From NCBI GenBank assembly GCA_040414495.1, contig JBEDUI010000274.1, positions 1 to 60,897 on the forward strand: a stretch of 60,897 nucleotides of DNA, read 5' to 3'. The notes under the pieces are model-generated. The model was not told the origin of the DNA. It ran no database searches and saw nothing but the letters and a program-made list of their open reading frames with translations. A program made the position numbers and the translations under genes. Every line of letters starts with the position of its first letter. The first letter of the stretch is position 1. Origin of the DNA: DATAVB01 sp040414495 (lineage in GTDB: Bacteria; Actinomycetota; Actinomycetes; Mycobacteriales; QHCD01). Positions 43,071-52,311 of the stretch are shown here, one piece after another.

Positions 43071-44573
43071 GTGTCACAAGCTCGTATCACCCTCGATCCC
43101 GCATTCCGGGTCGGCGAGGTCGACCCGAGGCTGTACGGATCGTTTGTCGAGCATCTCGGCCGCTGTGTCTACACGGGAATCTACGAGCCCGGTCACCCGA
43201 CCGCCGACGCGGACGGGTACCGGCAGGACGTCGCTGAACTGACCAGGGAGCTGAACGTCCCGGTAATCCGTTATCCGGGCGGCAATTTCGTCTCGGGTTT
43301 CAACTGGGAGGACGCGATCGGGCCGCGCTCGGAGCGACCGGCCCGGCTCGATTTGGCCTGGCGTTCCACCGAAACCAATGAGGTCGGCACCGACGAATTC
43401 TGCGCCTGGACCCGCCGCGTCGGGTCCGAGCCGATGATGGCGGTCAACCTCGGCACCCGCGGTGTGGACGCCGCCGTGGCGCAGTTGGAGTACTGCAACC
43501 ACCCAGGCGGTACGTACTGGTCGGATCTGCGGCGTAAGAACGGCGCGGCCGATCCGCACAACGTGCGGCTGTGGTGCCTGGGCAATGAAATGGACGGGCC
43601 CTGGCAGATCGGGCACAAGACGGCCGAGGAATACGGGCGGCTCGCGGCCGAAACGGCCAATGCGATGCGGATGGTCGACCCGACGATCGAGCTTGTCGCA
43701 TGTGGATCGTCGAATTCCCGGATGCCGACCTTCGGTTCCTGGGAGGCCACAGTCCTGGAGCACACCTACGACAAAGTCGATTACGTGTCCATGCACACGT
43801 ATTACGAGGAGCGGAAGGGCGATCGGGCCAGCTTCCTGGCCTGCTCGACCGACATGGACCGGTTCATCGACGCGGTCGTGTCCACAGTGGATTACGTGAA
43901 GGCGAAGGGCCGGCACAAGAACCAGGTCAACATCTCGTTCGACGAGTGGAACGTCTGGTATATGCGCCAGGACCGGGCGGTCGAGGGGTGGCCGCAGGCG
44001 CCGCGGTTGCTGGAAAACAATTACAACGTCGTGGACGCCGTCGTGGTCGGCAACCTGCTGATCAGCCTGTTGCGGCACGCCGACCGGGTCAAGGTGGGTT
44101 GCCTCGCGCAACTGGTCAACGTGATCGCGCCGATCTTCACCGAGCCGGGCGGTCCGGCCTGGCGGCAGACCACGTTCTATCCGTTCGCGCTCACCAGCAC
44201 GCACGGCCGCGGCACCGTGCTGCAGACGGTGGCGACGTCGCCGACCTACGAAACCTCCTGGTTCGGCGACGTTCCGGTGCTCGACAGCGTGGCGGTGCAG
44301 TCCGAAGACGGCTCGGAGTTGACGATCTTCGCGGTCAACCGGGACCAGAACGAGTCGCTCCCGCTGCAGGTCGACCTGCGTGGTTTCCCGGAATTGCGTA
44401 CGGCCAGCCACACCTATCTGACCGGCGATGACCCGCAGGCCACGAACACCATGGACGCACCGGATCGGGTCACCCCGAGTCAGGGTCAAGGATCCACTGT
44501 GGACGGTGGTCAGCTTGATGTGGTGCTGCCACCGCTGTCGTGGAACATGATCAGGGTCGGCTCAGCACAATGA
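43071..44573 (+). CDS. GH51 alpha-L-arabinofuranosidase
   Basis: This 500-residue intracellular enzyme belongs to GH51: YGSFVEHLGRCVYTGIYEPGHPTADADG, PVIRYPGGNFVSGFNWEDAIGP, the acid/base Glu173 in WCLGNEMDGPWQ and nucleophile Glu292 in SFDEWNVWY. It removes terminal alpha-L-arabinofuranosyl groups from imported arabino-oligosaccharides. There is no signal peptide. It follows the permease genes by 21 bases, and its stop overlaps the start of the GH43 gene (ATGA). GTG 43071 has an AAAGG site upstream. Confidence 0.95.
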   Translation: MSQARITLDPAFRVGEVDPRLYGSFVEHLGRCVYTGIYEPGHPTADADGYRQDVAELTRELNVPVIRYPGGNFVSGFNWEDAIGPRSERPARLDLAWRSTETNEVGTDEFCAWTRRVGSEPMMAVNLGTRGVDAAVAQLEYCNHPGGTYWSDLRRKNGAADPHNVRLWCLGNEMDGPWQIGHKTAEEYGRLAAETANAMRMVDPTIELVACGSSNSRMPTFGSWEATVLEHTYDKVDYVSMHTYYEERKGDRASFLACSTDMDRFIDAVVSTVDYVKAKGRHKNQVNISFDEWNVWYMRQDRAVEGWPQAPRLLENNYNVVDAVVVGNLLISLLRHADRVKVGCLAQLVNVIAPIFTEPGGPAWRQTTFYPFALTSTHGRGTVLQTVATSPTYETSWFGDVPVLDSVAVQSEDGSELTIFAVNRDQNESLPLQVDLRGFPELRTASHTYLTGDDPQATNTMDAPDRVTPSQGQGSTVDGGQLDVVLPPLSWNMIRVGSAQ

Positions 44574-45610
44574 GGGCGCGCGGGTGGCGCTCGATGGTGA
44601 CTGTGCTCGCGTTGGCCTGTGCCTCATCGCTGCCCGCGTCGGTCGCGGACGCCGGAACCACGGCGGTGCCGGATGCCGCCTCGGCGGCACCGATTGCCTC
44701 GGCGGACAATATGCCAAACCCGTGGCAGATTTCCGGCGATACCGGCGTCCACGACCCGTCCATGGTCCGGGCCAGCAACGGCGTGTACTACGTCTACGGC
44801 ACGCACAACGGACTTGGTGCCCTGGCCTCCCGCGACCTGGTGCATTTCCAGGCCGCCGGTTCGGCCTTTCCCGACGGCGTCTCCTGGGCCACGGCGTATT
44901 CCGGCGACCCGCGTGAATTGTGGGCGCCGGACGTATCGTTCCACAATGGACGGTACTGGCTGTATTACGCCGCATCGTCCTTCGGCTCGAACCATTCGGC
45001 CATTGGCATGGCCACCAGCAAGACCGGCGAGCCGGGCGACTGGCAGGACCACGGAGTCATCTACAGCACGACCAGCGCCGATGATTTCAACGCCATCGAC
45101 CCCGGCCTCACCGTCGATCAGAGCGGCCGCTGGTGGCTCTCGCTCGGATCGTTCTGGAGCGGTATCAAGCTGATCCAACTCGACCCGCGCACCGGCCAAC
45201 CGCTGGCGGGCACGACCCGCTATTCGCTGGCCGAAAGGCCCGCACCGGACGCTATCGAAGGCTCGTACATCGTCCGGCACGGCAGCTATTACTACCTGTT
45301 CGCTTCGTACGATTTCTGCTGCCAGGGCGTGAACAGTACGTACAACATCAAGATCGGCCGCTCCCACAGCATTACCGGGCCGTTCCTCGACCGGGCCGGG
45401 ACACCATTAGTCAACGACGGCGGCACGCCATTGCTGTCCGGCCACGGCTCGATCATCGGACCGGGCGGGCAAACGGTATTGCGGGTCGGCGGTCAGGACA
45501 TACTCGTCTATCACTATTACGACGGCAACGACAACGGAAACCCGAAGCTGGGTCTGAACCGACTGCAGTGGGCTCACGGTGGGTGGCCGCAGGTGCTGGC
45601 CGGCCGCTGA
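44570..45610 (+). CDS. secreted GH43 endo-alpha-1,5-L-arabinanase
   Basis: This 346-residue five-bladed propeller enzyme has an N-terminal Sec signal (MVTVLALACASSLPASVADA, cleavage near 28). Catalytic residues of the family are visible: Asp62 in GVHDPSM, Asp177 in NAIDPGL and Glu230 in DAIEGSYI. It cuts the alpha-1,5 backbone of arabinan outside the cell; the products are then imported by the co-encoded ABC system and trimmed by the GH51 enzyme. It overlaps the GH51 gene by four bases and ends 12 bases from the convergent CDF gene. Confidence 0.92.
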   Translation: MRARGWRSMVTVLALACASSLPASVADAGTTAVPDAASAAPIASADNMPNPWQISGDTGVHDPSMVRASNGVYYVYGTHNGLGALASRDLVHFQAAGSAFPDGVSWATAYSGDPRELWAPDVSFHNGRYWLYYAASSFGSNHSAIGMATSKTGEPGDWQDHGVIYSTTSADDFNAIDPGLTVDQSGRWWLSLGSFWSGIKLIQLDPRTGQPLAGTTRYSLAERPAPDAIEGSYIVRHGSYYYLFASYDFCCQGVNSTYNIKIGRSHSITGPFLDRAGTPLVNDGGTPLLSGHGSIIGPGGQTVLRVGGQDILVYHYYDGNDNGNPKLGLNRLQWAHGGWPQVLAGR

Positions 45611-45622
45611 CGGGCGATCGGC

Positions 45623-46546
45623 TCAGGGATGGGCGCCGTTCTCGTGGTCGGTGTGACCGGCCGGTTCGAGTTGGAACGTGGAATGCTCCACGTCGAAATG
45701 CCCATCCAGACAGGCCTGCAGCCGGTCCAGGACCTGCGGTGCGTGGCCGGCGGTAAAGCAGGCGTCGGACACCACGATGTGCGCCGAGAGCGCCGGCAGA
45801 TCCGACGTGAGCGTCCACACGTGCAGGTCGTGCACCTCGGAAACCTCGGGTAACTCCAACAGATGTTGGCGGACGGTCGGCAGATCCACCGTCTCCGGCG
45901 CGGCCTCCAACAGAACCCGACCGGAAGCCTTCAGCAGCTTCCAGGCCGCGTACAGCATCAGCGCTACGACCAGCAGGGAGGCGATCGGGTCGGCCCGGTG
46001 GAAACCGGTGGCCAGGATGACGATGCCGGCGATCGCGGTGCCGATGAACGCGTACAGATCGGTGAGGATGTGCGCGAACGAGCCTTGGATGTTGATCGAC
46101 GACCGGTTGGCCCGGGCCAGGATCATGGTTGCGGCGACGTTGACTGCCACCCCGACCAGCGCGACCACCAGCAACGGCAGGCCGGCCACGTTGTCGGGTG
46201 AGATCAGCCGGCGGACCGCTTCCAACGCCACCAGGACGGCCACGACGAGCAGGGTCACCCCGTTAACCGCGGCCGAGAGCACCTCGGCCCGTTTGAACCC
46301 GAACGTCCACACCCCGACCGCCGGCTTGGCCGCCAGCCGCACCGCCCACAGCGAGGCGGCGATCGCACCGGCGTCGGTGAGCATGTGCCCGGCGTCGGCC
46401 AGCAGGGCCAGTGAGCCGGACGCGATCGCCACGATGACCTCGGTGATGAGGAACGCGACGATGAGGGCGAGCGCGCCGATCAGATAGCGGCTGTCGGCGT
46501 CCCGGGAGACGCCGTGCTCGTGCCCGTGGTCAGCTGTGCCCGACAT
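45623..46546 (-). CDS. cation diffusion facilitator (zinc-type efflux)
   Basis: This 307-residue CDF exporter has a His-rich N-terminus (DHGHEHG), six membrane segments and the two metal-site helices LLADAGHMLTDAG and SFAHILTDLYA, whose HxxxD motifs form the zinc site, plus a C-terminal ferredoxin-like cytoplasmic domain with VHDLHVWTL. It expels Zn2+ (possibly Co2+ or Cd2+) by proton antiport. Its start overlaps the ArsR-type gene by 17 bases, so both are co-transcribed from the operator at 46936. Confidence 0.93.
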   Translation of the reverse strand: MSGTADHGHEHGVSRDADSRYLIGALALIVAFLITEVIVAIASGSLALLADAGHMLTDAGAIAASLWAVRLAAKPAVGVWTFGFKRAEVLSAAVNGVTLLVVAVLVALEAVRRLISPDNVAGLPLLVVALVGVAVNVAATMILARANRSSINIQGSFAHILTDLYAFIGTAIAGIVILATGFHRADPIASLLVVALMLYAAWKLLKASGRVLLEAAPETVDLPTVRQHLLELPEVSEVHDLHVWTLTSDLPALSAHIVVSDACFTAGHAPQVLDRLQACLDGHFDVEHSTFQLEPAGHTDHENGAHP

Positions 46547-46925
46547 CGGTCTGCCGCGCCTTCGTGTGTTCGGTGTGGGCGAGAGCGGTGTCCAGCAGCA
46601 TCCGCACGTGCGAATCGGCCAGCCGGTAGTAATTACGCCGGCCGGCCCGGCGGACCTGCACCACCCGGTGGGCCCGCAGCAGCCGCAGCGCGTGGCTGAC
46701 CGCCGACTCGCTCATCCCGCTCACCGCGGCCAGGTCGCAGACGCACAGCTCGCCGACCTCCAGCAGACTGGCCAGTAGCCTGAGCCGGCCCGGTTCGGCC
46801 AGCAGACCGAACATGTCGGCCAGCTCGAAGACGTCCTCATCGGCCGGCAGCGACGTGCGGACCGCGGCCACTTTGTCCGCATCCACCACGCGCACCACAC
46901 ACCCGTCGATCCCCGTGACGCTCAT
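46530..46925 (-). CDS. ArsR/SmtB family metal-sensing repressor
   Basis: This 131-residue winged-helix repressor has the HTH MSESAVSHALRLLRAHRVVQ. The C-terminal helix carries Asp104, His106, His117 and His120, exactly the spacing of the alpha-5 zinc site of SmtB/CzrA. It also has Cys61 and Cys63 (ELCVCDL) plus Cys9, the layout of the alpha-3N site of ArsR/CadC, so it may hold two metal sites. It should release the operator when Zn, Co or Cd rises, inducing the CDF exporter. ATG 46925 is favoured over an upstream in-frame start that would include the operator. Confidence 0.92.
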   Translation of the reverse strand: MSVTGIDGCVVRVVDADKVAAVRTSLPADEDVFELADMFGLLAEPGRLRLLASLLEVGELCVCDLAAVSGMSESAVSHALRLLRAHRVVQVRRAGRRNYYRLADSHVRMLLDTALAHTEHTKARQTDVGHS

Positions 46926-46935
46926 CGTGACCCCA

Positions 46936-46959
46936 ACATCTGAATGATTGTTCAGATGT
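46936..46959. promoter_or_regulatory. ArsR/SmtB operator (ACATCTGAA-N6-TTCAGATGT)
   Basis: A perfect 9+9 inverted repeat with a 6-base centre (TGATTG) lies 10 bases upstream of the arsR-type ATG. Arm sequence and overall 12-2-12 geometry match operators of SmtB/CzrA-type repressors. Confidence 0.88.
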
Positions 46960-47036
46960 AAGGGTAGTCGCCGGCCCGCGTACGGTCGATCGATCCGTCC
47001 CGAGCCGGCCAGCACTTATCCCGAGCCGGCCAGGAC

Positions 47037-47708
47037 TTAGCGGTACGAGATGAGCCGGTCGGCCAGCACCTCCGGCTGGGACAGCGCGACCAGATGACCA
47101 CCGGGGACGGTGTCGACGTCCAGCCCGAGCCGGTCGGCCGCCACCCGGCGTTGGAATTCCAGCGGAAAGAACCGGTCGTCGCGGCCGGCGAGAACACGGG
47201 TCGGTACCGCTGGCCACCGTTCGATGGAGCACGGCTGGCCGAAGACGATGTCGGCCTCCGGACGCTGTTCGGACTCACCGGCGGCGGCGACCTCGGCCGG
47301 CACATCGTGCAGGAAGTACGTTTCCAGATCGAAGTCTGTCTTATAGCCACCGGCCTGCGCCGCCGCGACCCTGGCCGCTGACTGGCCCGTCGCTTCCCAC
47401 CACTGGCCGGCCGTTTCTCCCGGGAGCGGGATCATCGCGTTCACGAGCACCAGCAGGCGGGCCGGCGTCGCCGTACAGGCCACCGGCGCGGTGAACCCGC
47501 CCAGCGACTGGGCCACGACCACGACGTCGTCGTGACCATTCATGGCCTCGCGCACCGCGGCCACGTACTCAGGCAGCCCGGCCGCCGGGTCGGCGCCGGG
47601 CAGGTCAATCGCGACCGCGTCGTGCCCGCGGGCCTGCAATTGCGGTACGAGCCGATGCCAGTACCAGCCAGCTCCGCCAGCACCGGGAATCAACACGAAC
47701 CTGCTCAT
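47037..47708 (-). CDS. alpha/beta hydrolase
   Basis: This 223-residue hydrolase has the oxyanion segment VLIPGAGGAGWYWHRLVPQL, the nucleophile elbow VAQSLGGF (Ser) and a C-terminal GGHLVALS with the likely catalytic His. It belongs to the esterase group seen in many actinomycetes (EstC/PIR7-like). The ATG at 47708 has GGAGG seven bases upstream. It diverges from hrpA; the substrate is unknown. Confidence 0.87.
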   Translation of the reverse strand: MSRFVLIPGAGGAGWYWHRLVPQLQARGHDAVAIDLPGADPAAGLPEYVAAVREAMNGHDDVVVVAQSLGGFTAPVACTATPARLLVLVNAMIPLPGETAGQWWEATGQSAARVAAAQAGGYKTDFDLETYFLHDVPAEVAAAGESEQRPEADIVFGQPCSIERWPAVPTRVLAGRDDRFFPLEFQRRVAADRLGLDVDTVPGGHLVALSQPEVLADRLISYR

Positions 47709-47856
47709 CCGTACCTCCATGCGTCGGGAAGAATTCGGTTGAGCCCATTCCGAGGGCTCCTTAGCGTGACGCCGTGCGTTCATGCCGGAGCAGCCGGTGC
47801 CCCGTCCGGGCCTGCGGGTCGAGGCACGGCCAGGTGACGCCTATCCTGGACGTTGT

Positions 47857-50800
47857 ATGGATACGCCGGTCATGACCACTTCGCTGGACGACCTGCAGGC
47901 GCGCCTCCCCGATTTGCTCCTCCGTGATCGTCAGCGCCTGCGTCGCCGGCTCGACGGGTTACCCAAAATACGGGACAAGGCCAAGCGGCAGCGGATTCTG
48001 GAGTCGGTCGGCCGGGACGTCGCGGCGGCCGAGACCCTGGTCGCGCAGCGTCGGGCCGCGGTCCCCAAGATCACGTACCCGGCCGTGTTGCCGGTCAGCC
48101 AGAAAAAGGACGACATCCTGGCCGCGATCCGCGACAACCAGGTCGTCATCGTCGCCGGCGAGACCGGGTCCGGGAAAACTACGCAGCTGCCGAAGATCTG
48201 CCTCGAACTCGGTCGCGGTATCCACGGCCTGATCGGGCATACCCAACCTCGTCGGCTGGCCGCCCGGACCGTCGCCGAGCGGATCGCCGAGGAATTGGGT
48301 ACGCCGCTGGGGACGGCGGTCGGCTACAAGGTCCGGTTCACCGATCAGGTCGGCGGATCGAGTCTGGTCAAGCTGATGACCGATGGCATTTTGCTGGCCG
48401 AGATCCAGTCCGATCGGATGCTGCGCCAGTACGACACGATCATCATCGACGAGGCGCACGAACGCAGCCTCAACGTCGATTTCCTGCTCGGTTACCTGAA
48501 ACAGCTGCTGCCGCGCCGGCCCGACCTCAAGGTCATCATCACCTCGGCCACCATCGACCCGGAGCGGTTTTCCCGCCATTTCGGCGATGCGCCGATCGTC
48601 GAGGTGTCCGGTCGTACGTATCCGGTCGAGGTCCGGTACCGCCCGATCGTCGACCCCGATGACCCGGACGCCGATCCGGACCGGGACCAGATCGCCGCGA
48701 TCGGCGACGCGGTCGACGAGCTGTGCGCCGAAGGTCCCGGCGACATCCTGGTTTTCCTCTCCGGTGAACGGGAAATCCGGGACACCGCCGATGCACTGTC
48801 CAAACAGGACTTGCGTAATACCGAGATCCTGCCGCTGTACGCCCGATTGTCCGCGGCCGAGCAGCATCGGGTCTTCCAGCAGCACAGCAGCCGCCGCATC
48901 GTACTGGCCACCAACGTCGCCGAGACATCGTTGACGGTCCCGGGTATCAAGTACGTCATCGATCCCGGCACCGCCCGCATCTCCCGCTACAGCCACCGTA
49001 CGAAGGTGCAGCGACTGCCGATCGAAGCCATCTCGCAGGCCTCGGCCAACCAGCGCAAAGGCCGCAGCGGCCGGGTTTCCGACGGCATCTGCATCCGGCT
49101 CTATTCGGAAGAGGATTTCCTGTCCCGGCCGGAATTCACCGATCCGGAAATTCTGCGTACGAACCTGGCCTCGGTGATTCTGCAGATGGCGGCGGCCGGG
49201 CTGGGCGACATGGTCGGCTTCCCATTCGTCGACCCGCCGGATCGGCGCAACGTCAAGGACGGCGTGCAGCTGCTGGAGGAACTCGGCGCGCTGGACCCCA
49301 ACGAGAAGGACGTCCGCAAGCGGCTCACGCCGGCCGGCCGTCAGCTGGCGCAGTTGCCGGTCGACCCGCGGCTGGCCCGGATGGTCCTGGAGGCTGACCG
49401 CAACGGTTGCACCCGGGAAATCATGATCATCACCGCCGCACTGTCCATTCAGGATCCGCGGGAACGCCCGGCGGACAAGCAACAGGCGGCCGACGAGAAA
49501 CACCGCCGCTTCGCCGACAAGGATTCGGATTTCCTGGCGTACCTCAACCTGTGGAACTACCTGCGCGAGCAGCAGAAAGAGCTGTCCTCCAACCGATTCC
49601 GTAAGCTGTGCCGAGCCGAATTCCTCAATTACCTGCGGGTCCGGGAATGGCAGGACATCTACAGCCAGCTGCGCCAGACCGCCAAGGGAATGGGGATAAC
49701 CCTTAACTCCATGCCGGCCGAACCGCAGCATATCCACGCCGCGCTGCTGGCCGGCCTGCTTTCGCACATCGGGCTGAAGGAAGGGCCGAAGAACGATTAC
49801 CTCGGCGCGCGTGGTGCGCACTTCGCCGTTTTCCCGGGCTCGGCGCTGTTCAAGAAGCCGCCGCGTTGGGTGATGGCAGCCGAATTGGTGGAGACGTCCC
49901 GGCTGTGGGGCCGGGTCGTCGCCCGCATCGAACCGGAATGGGTCGAACCGCTCGCCGGTCACCTGCTCAAACGCAGTTATTCCGAGCCGCACTGGGAAAA
50001 GAAACAGGCCGCGGTCATGGCTTTCGAGCGGGTCATGCTCTACGGCGTACCGCTGGTGACCTCGCGGAAGGTGAATTACGGGCGGATCGACCCGGAGATG
50101 TCGCGCGACCTGTTCATCCGGAACGCCCTCGTAGAAGGCGATTGGCAGACCCACCACAAGTTCTTCGAGGAGAACCGGGAACTGCTGGCCGAGGTCGAGG
50201 AGTTGGAGCACCGGACCCGGCGGCGGGACATTCTCGTCGACGAGGAGACGCTGTTCGAGTTCTACGACCAGCGAATTCCGGCCGACGTGGTGTCCGGTCG
50301 GCATTTCGACAGCTGGTGGAAGAAGACCCGCCGGGACAACCCGGATCTGCTGACGTTCGAGAAAGCGATGCTGACCAACGAGGGCAGCGGCGATGTCAGC
50401 AAGCTCGATTATCCGGATTACTGGGAGCAGAACGGCCTGCGGTTGCAGCTGGAGTACGAATTCGATCCCGGCGCGCAGACCGATGGTGTCACAGTGGACA
50501 TTCCGGTGGCGGTGCTCAATCAGGTCGATGCCGAGGATTTCTCGTGGCAGATTCCGGGGCTGCGGACCGAGTTGGTGACCGCGCTGTTGCGTTCGTTGCC
50601 GAAGGCATTCCGCCGGCATTTCGTGCCCATCCCGGATTTCGCCGCCGCTCTGGTGACTGGGTTGACGGTTCGCAACGCCCCGCTCCTGGATGCACTGTCC
50701 ACTGAGGTCAAACGACTGTCCGGTGTGGTCATACCGCGGGATGCCTGGGCGCTTGACCGGGTGCCCGGCCATCTGCGTATGACCTTCCGGATCCGGGACG

Positions 50801-51759
50801 AGCGCGGCAAGGTGCTGGGCGAGGGCAAAAACCTGTCCGCGTTGGCGGAACGGTTGGCGCCCAAGGTGCAGGAGACCGTATCCGAGGCGGTAACCGGAAT
50901 CGAGGCGCACGGCCTGCGGTCCTGGACCGTGCCGGCTTTGCCGGAGAGCGTGCAGCAGCAGCGCGGCGCGTTCGTGGTCACCGGCTATCCGGCCCTGGCC
51001 GACGCCGGCGACAGCGTCGACGTACGGGTTTTCGGCAGCCAGCACGAGGCGGCGCAGGCCATGCTGGCCGGCACCCGGCGGCTGTTGCTGCTGAACCTGC
51101 CCTCGCCGATCAAGTTCCTGCTGAGCCAGCTGAGCAGCCGGGCCAAGCTGGCCCTGGCCACCAATCCGTACGGCAATGCGCCGGACCTGCTCGATGACTG
51201 CGTGGTGTGCGCGCTCGACGAGATCATCGCGGTGAACGGCGGGCCGCCGGCCGACGCGGCCGGCTTCGAGCAGTTGCTGACCACCGCGCGGGGCGAGCTG
51301 AACGCGCTGGCCGCCGCGACCCTGCAGGACGTACAGCAGACCCTGGTCCTGGCTCAGCAGGTCGAGGTCCGTCTGTCCGCCCTCACCGCGCCGGCGCTGG
51401 CCACGTCGGTGGCCGACATCCGGCGCCAGCTGGCCGGTCTGATCCATCGCGGTTTCATCAGCGAGACCGGGCTGCGGCGACTGGCCGACCTGCCGCGATA
51501 TCTGCAGGCGATCGAGTACCGCTTGGACAAACTGCCGGCGAATCCCGCCCGCGATCGTGACCTGACAGTTCGCATTAACGCGGTAGCGGAGAGCTTCCGG
51601 GAGATATCGGATCAGTTCCCAGCCGGTCACCCGGCTTTAGCTGGTATTCGGTGGATGATTGAGGAGTTGCGAGTGAGCTACTTCGCGCAGACGCTCGGAA
51701 CGCCATATCCGGTATCAGATAAGAGGATTTACCGTGCGATGGATGAGCTAACTGGGTGA
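47857..51759 (+). CDS. hrpA: ATP-dependent RNA helicase HrpA
   Basis: This protein of about 1300 residues is a DEAH-box helicase with Walker A GETGSGKTT (101-109), DEAH at 198-201 within IIIDEAHERSLN, SAT in ITSATIDPERF, and the C-terminal helicase region NVAETSLTVPGIKYVID. The helicase-associated and DUF3418 regions that distinguish full-length HrpA follow. It unwinds RNA and, in E. coli, helps rescue stalled ribosome complexes. The frame is open from 47782, but 47857 matches the family better; ATG 47872 is another option. It is the largest gene here and stands alone. Confidence 0.95.
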   Translation: MDTPVMTTSLDDLQARLPDLLLRDRQRLRRRLDGLPKIRDKAKRQRILESVGRDVAAAETLVAQRRAAVPKITYPAVLPVSQKKDDILAAIRDNQVVIVAGETGSGKTTQLPKICLELGRGIHGLIGHTQPRRLAARTVAERIAEELGTPLGTAVGYKVRFTDQVGGSSLVKLMTDGILLAEIQSDRMLRQYDTIIIDEAHERSLNVDFLLGYLKQLLPRRPDLKVIITSATIDPERFSRHFGDAPIVEVSGRTYPVEVRYRPIVDPDDPDADPDRDQIAAIGDAVDELCAEGPGDILVFLSGEREIRDTADALSKQDLRNTEILPLYARLSAAEQHRVFQQHSSRRIVLATNVAETSLTVPGIKYVIDPGTARISRYSHRTKVQRLPIEAISQASANQRKGRSGRVSDGICIRLYSEEDFLSRPEFTDPEILRTNLASVILQMAAAGLGDMVGFPFVDPPDRRNVKDGVQLLEELGALDPNEKDVRKRLTPAGRQLAQLPVDPRLARMVLEADRNGCTREIMIITAALSIQDPRERPADKQQAADEKHRRFADKDSDFLAYLNLWNYLREQQKELSSNRFRKLCRAEFLNYLRVREWQDIYSQLRQTAKGMGITLNSMPAEPQHIHAALLAGLLSHIGLKEGPKNDYLGARGAHFAVFPGSALFKKPPRWVMAAELVETSRLWGRVVARIEPEWVEPLAGHLLKRSYSEPHWEKKQAAVMAFERVMLYGVPLVTSRKVNYGRIDPEMSRDLFIRNALVEGDWQTHHKFFEENRELLAEVEELEHRTRRRDILVDEETLFEFYDQRIPADVVSGRHFDSWWKKTRRDNPDLLTFEKAMLTNEGSGDVSKLDYPDYWEQNGLRLQLEYEFDPGAQTDGVTVDIPVAVLNQVDAEDFSWQIPGLRTELVTALLRSLPKAFRRHFVPIPDFAAALVTGLTVRNAPLLDALSTEVKRLSGVVIPRDAWALDRVPGHLRMTFRIRDERGKVLGEGKNLSALAERLAPKVQETVSEAVTGIEAHGLRSWTVPALPESVQQQRGAFVVTGYPALADAGDSVDVRVFGSQHEAAQAMLAGTRRLLLLNLPSPIKFLLSQLSSRAKLALATNPYGNAPDLLDDCVVCALDEIIAVNGGPPADAAGFEQLLTTARGELNALAAATLQDVQQTLVLAQQVEVRLSALTAPALATSVADIRRQLAGLIHRGFISETGLRRLADLPRYLQAIEYRLDKLPANPARDRDLTVRINAVAESFREISDQFPAGHPALAGIRWMIEELRVSYFAQTLGTPYPVSDKRIYRAMDELTG

Positions 51760-51918
51760 TCCGACCGTCCACGATGGACCGTTATGGCTGCTACCTCGAC
51801 ATTATCTTGCCAGTTATGCCGACACATGACCTTCGGCAACGTACAGTGGCCATAGGGTCACCGGTCGTAGCAACTGCGTCACTGTTGTCATGCTGGAACC
51901 CACGGGGAAGGAGCTGTA

Positions 51919-52188
51919 ATGGCGAATCGCCGGGTATTGCATCGTAATACCGCGCGCACGCCTGAGGCAGCCGCGGCCTCGGGGCAGCGGTCAATTACTG
52001 TCCAATCGGTTAGTCGATTCGGCGGTGTCCATCAGGTGACATGGCGGGATGGTCGGCGTAAACGGCGAATTCTCGTGGTTATCGACTATTGGCCCACGGC
52101 CGATCAGACCGTCAGCGATGCCGTTGCGGATACGTACGCGCCGAATGACCGGCCGGTGGTGGTCGTGCCTGCGCACGCGTGGCGCTGA
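51919..52188 (+). CDS. small hypothetical protein with strong ribosome binding site
   Basis: This 89-residue predicted protein starts at ATG 51919 after GGGGAAGGAGCTGTA, a strong site, so it is likely translated. The first 25 residues are polar; a middle part has beta-like segments (SITVQSVSRFGGVHQVTW, RRKRRILVVIDYWP) with a basic turn RDGRRKRR. No family is recognised. It lies after hrpA in the same orientation, and two copies of a direct repeat start right at its stop. Confidence 0.65.
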   Translation: MANRRVLHRNTARTPEAAAASGQRSITVQSVSRFGGVHQVTWRDGRRKRRILVVIDYWPTADQTVSDAVADTYAPNDRPVVVVPAHAWR

Positions 52189-52264
52189 TCGGTCACCCGG
52201 TCACCCGGTCCGAGCCGTACGGAAATCGTGATCGGTCACCCGGTCCGAGCCGTACGGAAATCGT
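52187..52264. repeat. direct repeat, two copies (43 and 35 bp)
   Basis: Copy 1 (52187-52229) and copy 2 (52230-52264) are adjacent and identical (GATCGGTCACCCGGT ... CCGAGCCGTACGGAAATCGT) except for an extra CACCCGGT in copy 1, itself a small duplication. It lies between the small gene and the YceI gene stop. Confidence 0.85.
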
Positions 52265-52311
52265 AATTCGCGTCTATACCTCGCGTTCTGTATGAATTGC
52301 CGAATGAACAT

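Noticed and set aside
47959..51630. 1223-codon minus-strand open frame opposite hrpA
   Set aside because: It mirrors the third-position GC bias of hrpA, which has all DEAH helicase motifs; the antisense frame has no recognisable domain.
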